Assembly (NCBI GenBank): GCA_951394405.1 | Contig: OX596346.1 | Span: 930,001 to 994,000, forward strand | From: Coprinellus micaceus | Taxonomy: Eukaryota > Basidiomycota > Agaricomycetes > Agaricales > Psathyrellaceae | Direction: 5' to 3' | Length of the DNA: 64,000 nt | Part shown: one piece after another, positions 11,938 to 22,371 of the stretch | Layout: the number at the start of each line of letters is the position of its first letter | Numbering within the stretch: position 1 is the first letter of the stretch | Position numbers and translations under genes: made by a program | The notes under the pieces: model-generated | The model's database searches: none | What the model was told of the DNA's origin: nothing | Seen by the model: the letters and a program-made list of their open reading frames with translations, nothing else

Positions 11938-13775
11938 TTGTACCTGGCGCTGGTGTGCCCATGTGTCGTAAACATGAGCTAGATGTTGCGATGAAGGGCG
12001 CGGGCTGCCCGTTACCTACCGCTTAGGCGGGTTGGCCGCCTCGAACTCGAGTTATCGAGCACTCCGACTCGTTGGCAAGGTAGTAGTTGGCGTTCGCAGG
12101 CGTCCAAACCTAACTTAGGCACGGGCAAGGGAAAACAACCTGCGTGTTCTGCTTTGCCCCCAGAAGGACGAATCTCAAGGTTTTTCAAAGTCCCGCATTG
12201 GGTGCACACAAAATCAGAAACCAGGGCGTCACAGGGGGCGACACCTTGTCCTCGGCGCGAATAGCCCAAGCATCGATCCTGCGAACATGGCGGGCGTAGA
12301 CGCTGGATCTACACCAGACATGTGAGTGTACAGCATAGCTCCAAGAGGGTGTGTTAGCGTGGTCCATGTTCGCGAGGTGATACTCATGGCTGCACTCACC
12401 GCTATTCCGATGGACTCGGAGTCTTCCTGTTCCAGTGGCGCGGTGAGTTGCTCCGGGGAGGTGTAGGACGTGTTCCGGACCGCCCACTCCCTCTGCAATG
12501 CAGTTGATGAACATGTACTAGTGACATATAACGGTTCCTTGCTTCAGCAAGGCAGTGCGTTGTCTCTTAAACACCATAAAAGGCAATAAAAACGAATGTT
12601 GTTTGCTTTGTCACCTATTTATCGACGGCTTGGTCACGAGAAATCTGAAATCGCTAGACCCCGTTTCTCGTGACCCGTTCCTTCGTTCTCCCCAATTCTG
12701 AGTATCGATGCCCGACAACGCATGTTCTGCCCCTGATCCGTTCACGCCGATGATCAGCCTGCATATCCGAGTCGGGATGGGGTGTCTTTCCATGGCCCGC
12801 CGCCAATCGATGCACCTCTTTGCCCGGGTTGTCCCCCAGCAACCATAGAGGTCGTCTTAATTCGTCTAGTGCCCGTTGGGAATGAGGTCCTGGCGTAAAA
12901 GGTTAGATCTCTATCTTTGGGCTCCATTTCCCACTGGGGGGCTTGTGGGGGGCATGAACCTTTTGACTCGAGTCCGGCTTGCCTCTCAGAAGTCAGAGCT
13001 GGCGCGCCTTGAGACCCACCCCGAGATCCATGCGGCGGGTTTCTCCATTTCTCGTGACTTCCCTATCTGATCTGCTCTGGGTCCACGTTGTGAGCCCACA
13101 CACTCCCCCACCCGTGTCTATTTTTGGGCGAGCCTTTGCCTGCAAGTGAACGCAATATAAGGCTTATAATAAGGTTCGGGGCGAACATACAGAATTTCTC
13201 GTGACCCCTCGAAAGTAACGATGGAGAACTCGCATCTCACTTTCAAGGCTGTCAACATTTGGCTCGAGTAGACCACACTTGAGGTTCGTGGCCGCTTATC
13301 CGGGCACTGGGCTAGTAAATAATGTAATCTATCCACAGTAGTTGACCTGTGGTGAAATACAAGGGAAATAAACCTGGTGAGGCGTCCTTGCGAGGAACAT
13401 AATGGGAGGATTCTGCTCACAAAAACAAGTTGAAAAACGGTTTTGCCAGTTGTTGCGCTTCTCATGGTTGGCTCCTCGCGAGGATGTCCCACGAACTTAG
13501 ATGAGCAGGAGCAGGAAACCGACAGGCAGTGCTGAAGCAAGGTGGATCAGGACCGGCGGTCGCCGGGGCGCTTACAGGTTCAAGTGGATGCTGATCGATA
13601 AGCGCGAATTCGGGCGCCTAAATCCCGTCACCATCAGCCCGAACGCCGAAGGGCCATGCGTGATCGGATGGAAGACGACAACCTTACTCCTAACTTCCAC
13701 CACCTCTACAACTCGTCACAGTGCGCGTGCATTCAGCCCCTCAATAGCGGCATCTCAAACGGCTGTGTCGAGGTT
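11938..13775. other. Intergenic, repeat remnants, no supported gene
   Basis: No coding frame joins here. The stretch holds a 12-bp inverted repeat at 12632-12675. Further copies of the word TTTCTCGTGAC or close variants lie near 13050 and 13195, suggesting remnants of an old transposable element. From about 13590 it overlaps a block repeated near 16500. Confidence 0.4.
12632..12675. repeat. 12-bp perfect inverted repeat (hairpin)
   Basis: GGTCACGAGAAA at 12632-12643 and its exact reverse complement at 12664-12675 flank a 20-base spacer. The spacer contains TCTGAAATCGCTAGA, a 15-mer that recurs exactly near 51157, just downstream of the Plavaka transposase gene. It may be part of a transposon end. 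Confidence 0.6.
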
Positions 13776-13790
13776 ATGATCGAAGGTTCG
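13590..13790 (+). repeat. Copy of a block repeated near 16500-16700
   Basis: The words GATAAGCGCGA, CGGGCGCCTAAA, AATAGCGG and GATGGTTCG or its variant GAAGGTTCG occur in the same order and with near-equal spacing here and at about 16500-16700. This copy runs into the first exon of the F-box gene at 13776, so the second copy may be a relic of the 5' region of a sister gene. Confidence 0.45.
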
Positions 13791-15473
13791 TCGTCCTGTG
13801 TCCTTTGACTGTTATTTTCCTCTTCGGTGCTGAGAGCCTACCTTCCGAGAAGATTCCCCATCACCCGGCCATTCACTTGCCCAAGATGTCTTCAGCAACG
13901 CAGATATTCTTCAAAGCATACTTGAAGAACTATGGTTCAAAATTACGTGGAACCTCCGAGTCCGGGAGCTCTGCCCCTTGCTCCGAACCAACAAGCCATT
14001 CTTCCTGTCTGCCTTTCCCCTCCTGTGGCGGGAACTGCCATGTATATACCCAGCGATCAAGCTAATTCCATGCCTTGAATCCTTCAACGGGGTAACCGAG
14101 GTGAGTGGTTTCCTCAAGACCGGCCCCGAGTACTATCTAACGTGGGGCTGCTGGGCAAGGCCACCGACGCAAAGCCGGACTGGCAGAGGTTCAAGCTCTA
14201 CGCCAGTCATATCAAGTTCATCTTCATGCTACTCGACAACGAGCCGGAGGACAGCCCTTCACTACTCAGACAATTCCTCTGTCTTCCCGGACAACCCGAT
14301 CCCTTGTTCCCAAATCTTGGGGGAATAAAGTTTTACTCTGACCCCCAAGTATCAACCCCATCGGTCCTCCGATTGATTATTCTCAAACCGCTCACCAAGC
14401 TCCACCTGGGGATCGAGCACAACTACGAGAACTTTGTCGATTACCTCCCAGAACTACCCCTCAATGCCACGCAGCTCACGCATCTAACGTACAGAGGAGC
14501 TGCTAGCAAAGAACTATTCACCCACATATCTATGCTGAGGACTCTCGTGAGGCTCAAATTAGAACCGACTTCGACCATTGCAGGGGAAGACTTGGCGTTA
14601 CTACGTAGGATGCGTCGCCTGGAGAGCATATACATTGTCCTAGTTGAAGATGCCACCGTAACGCCGGCAAGTGTTCCACCCAGTAGTATTGGCTCAGACG
14701 TACCGGGTCTGACTCAGGCAACGGAGCGCCTATGGGGCCTCCGAAGCCTTGGTATTCGGGCCCCTGGAGACGCACATTACGCCATCTCAGTCTCTCTGGA
14801 CGCACCACGGCTACACAATCTTTCTCTAATCCTTACAGAGCCATCGAACCCCCAAACCCTTCACTCCACCCTCACGGGGTATCTGCTGGCCCCAAATGCC
14901 AGGCGTGATCTCAAGAATCTCAGTCTTGGTGGCTTTGTCAACACCCCAGGAGCGCTATTGGGGCCATCCTCCCCCACACAGTCCACCCCGCCTTGGGCCC
15001 TATCGTCCTACGTCAACATGCAAAGCATAAGCATGCTGGGGCTTCCCAACTGGGCAGCAGAATCGCTCCTGCCTATCATACGGGGCTCCTTACCTCACCT
15101 CAGTTCCCTCACAAGCCTTGCGTTCTCCTCAAATCATACCGCGTCACCCCCGGGCACATTCCCCGGACTTGAATATCTCCAGGATATTGCTCAAATGTGC
15201 CCGAAACTTGAAGAGCTGCTGTTCCAATTCGACGATGATGGCATCGAGAGTCCGCCGGGAGGAGGACAATGGGCGCACACCGTCAATAGTGCTGCGGGAG
15301 TCGATCACAGCAATGGCTCTCGGTATGCACACCCGTTGAAGGTGCTGACAGCCGCAAATTTCCTGCAGCTCTCAGAGGAGCGGACAGAAGACATTGCCAT
15401 TTATCTTCATCAGCTCTTTCCCAAACTGGAGCGGGTACGGTTCGGGTACGACCGACTTGGACAGTTGTGGTGA
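13776..15473 (+). CDS. F-box/LRR-like protein
   Basis: Exons 13776-13785, 13835-14100 and 14160-15473 close in phase and give 529 residues. The 10-base first exon is the least certain part. The N-terminal part has the F-box layout (FSNADILQSILEELWF, then LCPLLRTNKPFFLSAFPLLW). The long tail begins with the family signature DWQRFKLYASHIKFIFML and continues as irregular leucine-rich units to near KLERVRFGYDRL. It is paralogous to the F-box gene at 2427-4490 but clearly diverged. As a presumed SCF substrate receptor it would act by binding a target protein through the leucine-rich tail; the target is unknown. It stands between NACHT copies 2 and 3. Confidence 0.7.
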
Positions 15474-16499
15474 GGACCCGGAGAGCGGTTCGATTTAATC
15501 ATTATCTCTACTTCCTATTCTGGAGAATAAGTATGGTCAATTTCGCGTCTCAAGATCCATAAGCCTGTGTGCCATTTGCAATCCAGAGTTCCTCGTTCCG
15601 TAGGTTTCATTTCATCGGGAACTGATTGACAAGACCCCTTGAAGGCCGCACTACTGATAGAACCAACTATCCTGGTCGTAAGCGTTGCCTACATACTTGT
15701 ATAAATGTGTATCGCCTGTAACGTAGTGTAAGGAAGTTTGATATCACATTTTCGTCAGTCTGGCTAGGGGAGACTAACGTACTTGTCGGTACAACCGTCT
15801 TGCCTCGACCTGCGTCCACACATTCTGTTCTAATCACACTTCCACCTAAAATTCCGTCCCCATTCCTTGAGTATGCGCAGCCCCTGTCGAGTAAGCGGAG
15901 AAGAGTCATGGCGGAGCATTCGAGAAGCATGGATGACGAACCTGAAATAATGTCGCTGAATTTGCAGACTTGAAAAATCTCAAACGCAAATGGACGCTAC
16001 CTCCGACGGTCCGACCAAAGAATTGTAGGGACCCCTGATTCGGGTGGACAAAGTTCCTTGTGCAGGAAAATACAATGGAGTGCCGAAAAAGACGACTTGT
16101 GCACCGGCATCTGACAGGGAGGCTCTTACCGGCCTTGCCTTCACGGGAAATAGCTTAAACGGCCAGTGTAGGGAATCCGATATTCGTACGACGGCAGGAA
16201 TGCAAGATGCGGGAAGATGCTCGTCAGGTCACCCCACAGATACCGCCTTCCACAGTGAAAGGAAAGCGGGGTGATGCTAATGGTTGAAAGAGAGGTCACC
16301 CTTCAGATACGGGGCGCTTCATGTTCCAGGAGCGCCGCGAGTTGCTATAGAATAAGGTGTAGGAGGTCTTCCAGATCACCCACCCTTTTTGCAGCATCAA
16401 TGGTGTTTGAAGCCATGGTCAGCGAGGTTGATGACTCAGAATGAGTATGTGCTAGACAGGACATGAGGGAGGATGATGAGAGATACTAACATCATTACC
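15474..16499. other. Intergenic, nothing recognised
   Basis: Short frames only, none with exon borders that join into a plausible protein. No clear repeat was seen. Confidence 0.4.
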
Positions 16500-16700
16500 G
16501 ATCGATGATAAGCGCGAGAACGGGCGCCTAAAGTCCAGCGGAACACGTGGCGCACGAGGTCGTGAGGGGCGGCGCCGCAACACAAGGATGCCTTTCTGCT
16601 TAATACTAATAGCAGCCTTCATAATTTTGCCCGCTTGCAGGGTCCTAATAGCGGTATCTTCGCCGGCACAACCAAACCCACGATTGATGGTTCGTGTCCC
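16500..16700 (+). repeat. Second copy of the 13590 block
   Basis: It shares ordered words with 13590-13790, but the ATG of the F-box exon is replaced here (ACGATTGATG instead of ATGATCGAAG). No F-box coding part follows, so this looks like an orphaned 5' fragment. The next 230 bases, to the end of NACHT copy 3, hold nothing recognised. Confidence 0.4.
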
Positions 16701-16930
16701 CGTGAGTACCTTGGCCAAGAGCTGCATGGACGATCCGGCCCTGTGTCTCCAAACCTCTCCAACCCGGAGGATCTCGATCCTGTCGCCCTCTCCTCAAGCT
16801 CTCCCTGAGCCGGAGGTACTGACCAAATCGGTCCCCCGATCGCCCACGTCCACAAAACATTCATCAAGCTCGGGTGGGAATAAAATACTGCGGGGACTAT
16901 CGCACTTTGGGCGTATTCGAATGAGCACAA

Positions 16931-19148
16931 TTACTCAGTGTCGAAACTTTGTTCTATGGCAACTTCCCATCCCCCCCATTGAGAGTGCGCCTCACCCTTC
17001 AGCCACGACCCCTTCACCATGATAGAAGTGCCACTCCCACGTTTCAACAACACGCTCAAGACCCTGTCAAGGCCGCCTCTCTCCCTAAGTAGGCGAAGTC
17101 CCTGTCAGGTTCAGGGGTTAGTTAGCATGAAAGAGCATGCGAGGCGTTGGCGTCAAGCAAGGGATAGCGCACCTGGACTATATCGCCGAAGGAGCAGACA
17201 TGCAAACTCTTCAAGAGGTCCATACTTTGTCCTGGACCTGAGGATTGGAAAGACCACCGGTTCGGGTCAATATTCCTTATGACTCGATAATGCCTGCCGG
17301 GCTAGCAGTTGGCAGTGGAGGGGCGAATTAATACCGGACTCCGATGTGGGCATAAGATGGACTTACGCTCATAGGGAAAAGCTGAGACGGTGCTGAAATG
17401 TTCTCCGTCATGGTGAACCATTCAGTGACCGATATTGCAAAGCTGACATGCCTCCCCTCCCCTCGGCGACTTTTATAATCGCGAGTTTCCCATTCACGTC
17501 GGTCGATGGGTTCGTACGGAGTGTTCCTCTGTAAGCCGTCCAAATCGAATGCGGGGTCGAGACAAGCTCCGGCATTGAAGTGCGCCCCCCAATATATCAA
17601 AGCGTACTTGCAGCACTCAGTATTGGTCGTGGGCCCGCTGCCAAAGAGGAGGCCTAGACACCGATGCATCAGGCACGTGTGGTGAGATGGGGGACAATGG
17701 TCGTCCCTCGAGCGATTTTTGTACAGGAGAAAGTCGCGGAAAGACGTATGGAAGACCGTCACCGGCTCGTCATCTCGCCCGGGAACATGGAGGACGGCCT
17801 GAAGAGCAACCACGACGCGGATGATGTCGTATGTTGAGAGTCCCAATAACGCCGCCGTGGCTGAGATTGATAGGGGAGTGAATACACAGGCGAGAGTTGG
17901 GATGATGGTGTGGAAGTGAGGGAGATGCCGTGCACTCGAAAGGATCTCAGTGTAGACGCCGTCAATCCCCGGTGTGACCTTGAGGGCGAGGGGTAGCCTC
18001 TCCATCGGTGTCCGCGGGTCGCGTTCACCAAGTCCGTGCAAGATAAACCTTGCTAGGGTTGAACCGAAGATAAACGACCCGTCGCAGTAGCCTACGAGCT
18101 GGTCCAGGTCTTCGGGCACAGGCCAGAGCTCACCCAACGCCTGTAACGCCCTGTCATGCTTCTTGGCCTCGGTGAAGAAAGAAGTCATGTAACGCCTGAT
18201 GTCCGCGCGACTCGACCGGTAGGCCAAGTCGACGAGGTGGATGGTCGCCATGCCGTCTTCGACGTGCGTTCGAATATGCTCTTCGACTCTGCTGGTGATG
18301 AAGAGGCGGAGGGGAACGTCTGGGTTGCAGGAGAAGAACCGGATGGATGAGTCGATGAAGGTCGCTATCCCCTCCTTGTCCGCGCACTCATCCAATCCAT
18401 CGATGATAATCAGGTACGGGTCATCGGCCGTAACCCCTCCTTCGTTCAGGGATACAAGCAGCGGCCCATGCACAAGGTCATCGAGCTGTGAATCCAGCGA
18501 ACGGGACGGCTCGACTATACCCGGCTCCCGCATGACGGCGCGTTGGATATGCTCCTAAGCTCCAGGGACGTTCAGGGCAATCTGGTGTGCGAGGGTGGTG
18601 CCGAAGCGGGTGATGCTCGACCTGTCTCCAGCATTCCGGAAGAAGAAGAACGCGGCTGCTAGTCTGCCCTTGCGCACGTACTCCTCGGCAAGGCTCTGGG
18701 CCACGGCTGACTTGCCACATCCGAACGGCCCATACATCCAGCATATGGGCTTCTTTACCAGGGGATCGCGCCTCCTGGGAGACTGAAGTGGCTGTTGTAC
18801 CATCGTCCCATGCCTGACCCACAACCCCAGTTCACGGAACAAGGGCTCCCTCGTCCCGGGCAAGCATGCCGAGTCAGGAGGTGCCACCTTCCTATTCCTC
18901 TTGTGTGACGCTTCATCCAACGGTTGAAGGAGTTCCGAAAGTTCTATCGCCCACCAAGTGTCAGTGAATTGCTCAGCACACAGAGTGTCGAACCTACCAG
19001 CGGACTGCCTCGTACTTGAACTGTATGTGTGGTGGTGAAGGCTCTGGGCTTGGATAAACCTCAGATCATTGACGTGGAAACCCTGGGCACCAGTGAAGAC
19101 GTCGAGCCGGCTGCTCGAGGCTTGTACGCTGTTGAGCTCCGGTTCCAT
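16931..19148 (-). pseudogene. NACHT-domain NTPase, copy 3 (one in-frame stop)
   Basis: Exons 18998-19148, 17367-18943, 17173-17301 and 16931-17101 with introns of 54, 65 and 71 bases match copies 1 and 2 border for border. The phase closes throughout for 676 codons. A single TAG at 18555-18557, in LNVPGA-stop-EH, replaces the arginine codon seen in copies 1 and 2. It separates the P-loop part from Walker B (LIIIDGLDEC). The remaining C-terminal exons, ending SFDTE, are intact. The lesion differs from that in copy 2, so the two copies were broken independently. The upstream DNA resembles that of copy 2. Rare stop read-through or a sequencing error are alternatives. Confidence 0.8.
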
Positions 19149-22100
19149 GATGGTGGGTGAAGAGCATCCCCTGGCCGCTCCTCCCCCGAAGGCCCATCGA
19201 CAACGACCAAACAGAGTCACACTCAGCACTGCCTCAACATGGGCGCTCAATCGACAGACAGCCTACCCCGCTCCTACTCATCGGCAGATGTCGGGTAAAA
19301 GAAAGCAGCGCCGGAGCGTATCGCAGTTTTTATTCGAAATAAAATAAAATAGGGATTAAACTCCTCTCTACGCTCGCCTGGAGCGTCTCAATTCGGTAAC
19401 ACACCGAGTCCACCCCCAAACCTCCAGAGCTTCTGGAGATACGTGGGGGGTCCTCCACCCTCCCACAGTTCTCAATATCGTTTGTCAACTGTAAGCGGAG
19501 AAAGGGAGGAGACGCTCCTGGGGCTTCACCCTCGAAGTAACCTGAGGGAGGTTGGGAGGGGAGATTTTATGGGACACGGGGTGGAGGGACGGAAACCCTC
19601 GGTCGTCTCTCGCGCCGTATAAGCATGCACGGACGCTGAGTGAAGCGCAAGGCAGAGAAAGGAAAAGAACAGCGATTCCTAGCGAGTCCTACCCGTCGAG
19701 GGTCTTGCATCTCGCCTCTCGTCCTCGCCCGGCTGATGGTAGGGGTGTAACGTCAAAGAAAGGAACGACCACACCCTCTGCACCGCACCGACGTCCCTCC
19801 CCCGTAACTCCACCGTCACTCCCCGCACCGCGGCGGCGTCGAGATCGAGGGGGCATCGACGGCAGCCTCCCTCTGGATCTACATATGTACCTCTCCCCCG
19901 GTCGCCTCGAACATGAAAGCAACGAATCCTTCCCCTCCCCCTCCAACTGCCGGTAGTACATCGACTCGTAGTGGGCGCGGTGAGGATGGGGATGGAGAGG
20001 GGTGGGGCGGAGGCGGGGGCGGCAGTGGAGGGAAAGGCAGAGGTAGGGGAAGGGGAAGGGGTGAGCGGTCACGACACGACGCGACGCGAAATGGCGGAGC
20101 CCGTCTTCGTTTTTCGATTTTCACCTTCAGTTTTCGCCTTCGTCTAAGACCTTGGTAGTGGTTGAGGCAGACGCACAGTCGAGGGAGTCGACAACTCATC
20201 TCCACCATCGACCATCGTTGTCGAGAGCCGACACTCCTTGGACCCACCCAGCTGTCGATAAGTAAGCTGAGTTGTCGATTGGGTCAGGATACTAGACGGC
20301 GTAGCTTCACTGTATCGCACCTATCTCCAACACCCCACACGGGGAGCCTAATGGCGTGCGTATGCTTTGCGGTCCGAGCACCCCACAGACCACCACCAGG
20401 CTCGCGTGGAGCCTTACACTAGTGACTGGTCACCGGGTGTGAGAGCTGATTGGTTTCAATTTGTTGCGTAGCGGGTGGGCGAGAGCACCGTGGTCTACCT
20501 CTCGATGTCAGACACTCGGCAGACGGGTTGCCGTGCTGTTTTCCGACGGCGACGGTCGGAGTGAAGGCGTCCGCATGCAGGTGTAATACGGGGAGGGGAG
20601 GGGGAGAGACGGGGTGGCGCTGAGCTCCGCGCTTCACGGTATACCGGGTGATGGAGCCTCGGCTTGCAATTGGCGGGGACGTAGAGGAAAGTGGGTAGGG
20701 GGACGATTGCAAAGAAATGGGCGGCCCCGGAACTTGAATGTGACGCACCCCTCCGGGTCCCCTTTTCACCACAACGACGCGTAGACGAGCTGGCTGCTTG
20801 GGCGTTCATCGTTCACGTCGTTCGTATGTCGATGCGTCTTTGTATGTCGGGTCACGGTGGGGATCGTAGTCGTAGGCACCGTCCCCGAATTCGAATCTGA
20901 GTTCGTGGTTTCGTGCGGTAATGCGGGGTTGTATTTTGAGTAGGGGTAGGGGTAGGGGACAGCGGGGATGGGGAGAGGCGTGAAGTGAACCGGCGTTTTC
21001 GCTTTTCTCGGTCTTTGGTCTGCCTCTGACTCGACTTTGGGGTGAAGTGGAGGGATGGGGTCGGGGACCGTCCACCAGCACCGAATACCCGGTGGGGATC
21101 TTGTGAGCCGGTGGTGTTAGCCCCTGGGATCGACCGCACCCTGAGCCTACCTCGTCGTCGTCGTCGCGTTGAGAACCGCACCATATTCTCCTTTAGCCTT
21201 AGTCGTACGCTTGGATACGCTCACTACCACCTGCACGCGTACCATTGGCCATGGGTGCGGTGCTGCGTAATGGGTGGGTGGGTGGTTATAGCGCGTCGGC
21301 TGGTGAGATTCATAGGTAGGATGATCGAGAGGGGGAGCGAGAGGGAGGGACCAATGAGAATGCGTTGGAGATGGGTGTTTGGACGTCGGGGCAGTGACGG
21401 GGTGGTAAATTTGTGGTTGTGGTTGTGGTTTCGCAGTGGGTTGGGGTAGGGGATGGGGCGGGGTCGGGGTTGGTTATAGCGTAGCGGGGGAGGATGGCGG
21501 GGTTGGAGTTTCCGCCTGTGCTTTCGCATTCCTCCTTTGGTCATGAGGCGGATGGGTGGGTTCGAGGAGAAGGGCACGAACAACGGCACTGAACGCCCGG
21601 GAGGTTGGGAGTTGGTGGTGTAGGGATTGAAGGTAGCGTACTTTGGGGCAGAGTTGGGCACTGCGCCACATTTTCCTTTAGCCTTGACCATAGGCTTGGC
21701 TTCGCCCGTACGCTCCTCGTCGGTTTTCCCCTTCAGTGGTCGCGCTGAGCGTGTTTTCGCCTACGTGCCGCTAGGTGCGGTGTCGGTTCGTGGAGCGGGG
21801 AGGGGGGCGAAGGAAATTGAGGAAGGGTGGGTTGTAGAGGGGAGGGGTTAGTAATCTGGCCATGGCTCGGTAAGATTTTGAAGGGGGACTCGGAGGAAAG
21901 CGAACCGGGACTGGGCTGGGGGGCGTGCTAACGTACTTTTTTCAGGTGATGGACTTGGGTTGCTGGAAGGACGTCAAGTGAGAGGGATGAGGGCGGAGAT
22001 GGAACGAGAGACTTGGAGAGAGCGTGTTTTATGATCCTCCATGGAGACTCTTGGTTCGGTGGTGTGGATGATAGCTCGACGAGAGGAGAAAGACGTTCGA

Positions 22101-22371
22101 GTTCGGGCCCAGAACGGCCCACCATCCACGCTCGCGCCTCCCCTAAACACATTTCTCGGCACACCCTGATCCGCACCATCGAACCCCTGTTTTCACATCG
22201 ACTGCGAAGGAAGAAAAAAAATCTCAGTCACTCAGTTGTATTCGTATATAAGCGCGACCAGGCCCGCTTGGCTCACAAAACCCTCGTGTGACTGATGCCT
22301 GTCTTCCTCTTCGCTCGATTACGCACCCACACTAAACGACGAAAAGAGAGGATAGGAGAAGAGGAGGAGGG
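19149..22371. other. Low-complexity, strand-biased intergenic region
   Basis: About 3.2 kb without a supported gene. The plus strand is G-rich for long stretches, most strongly from 19980 to 20065 and again in 20590-21850. Related words such as TCCTTTAGCCTT recur near 21190 and 21670, hinting at a diverged internal duplication. The long open frames here follow from the base bias and do not join across splice sites. The last 150 bases carry the promoter of the Myb gene. Confidence 0.45.
19984..20064 (+). repeat. G-run cluster (potential G-quadruplex)
   Basis: Within about 80 bases there are at least eight runs of three or more G on the plus strand, including GGGGTGGGG and GGGGAAGGGGAAGGGG. 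This density fits the usual G-quadruplex rule of four nearby G-runs. Whether it forms in the cell is not known. Confidence 0.5.
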
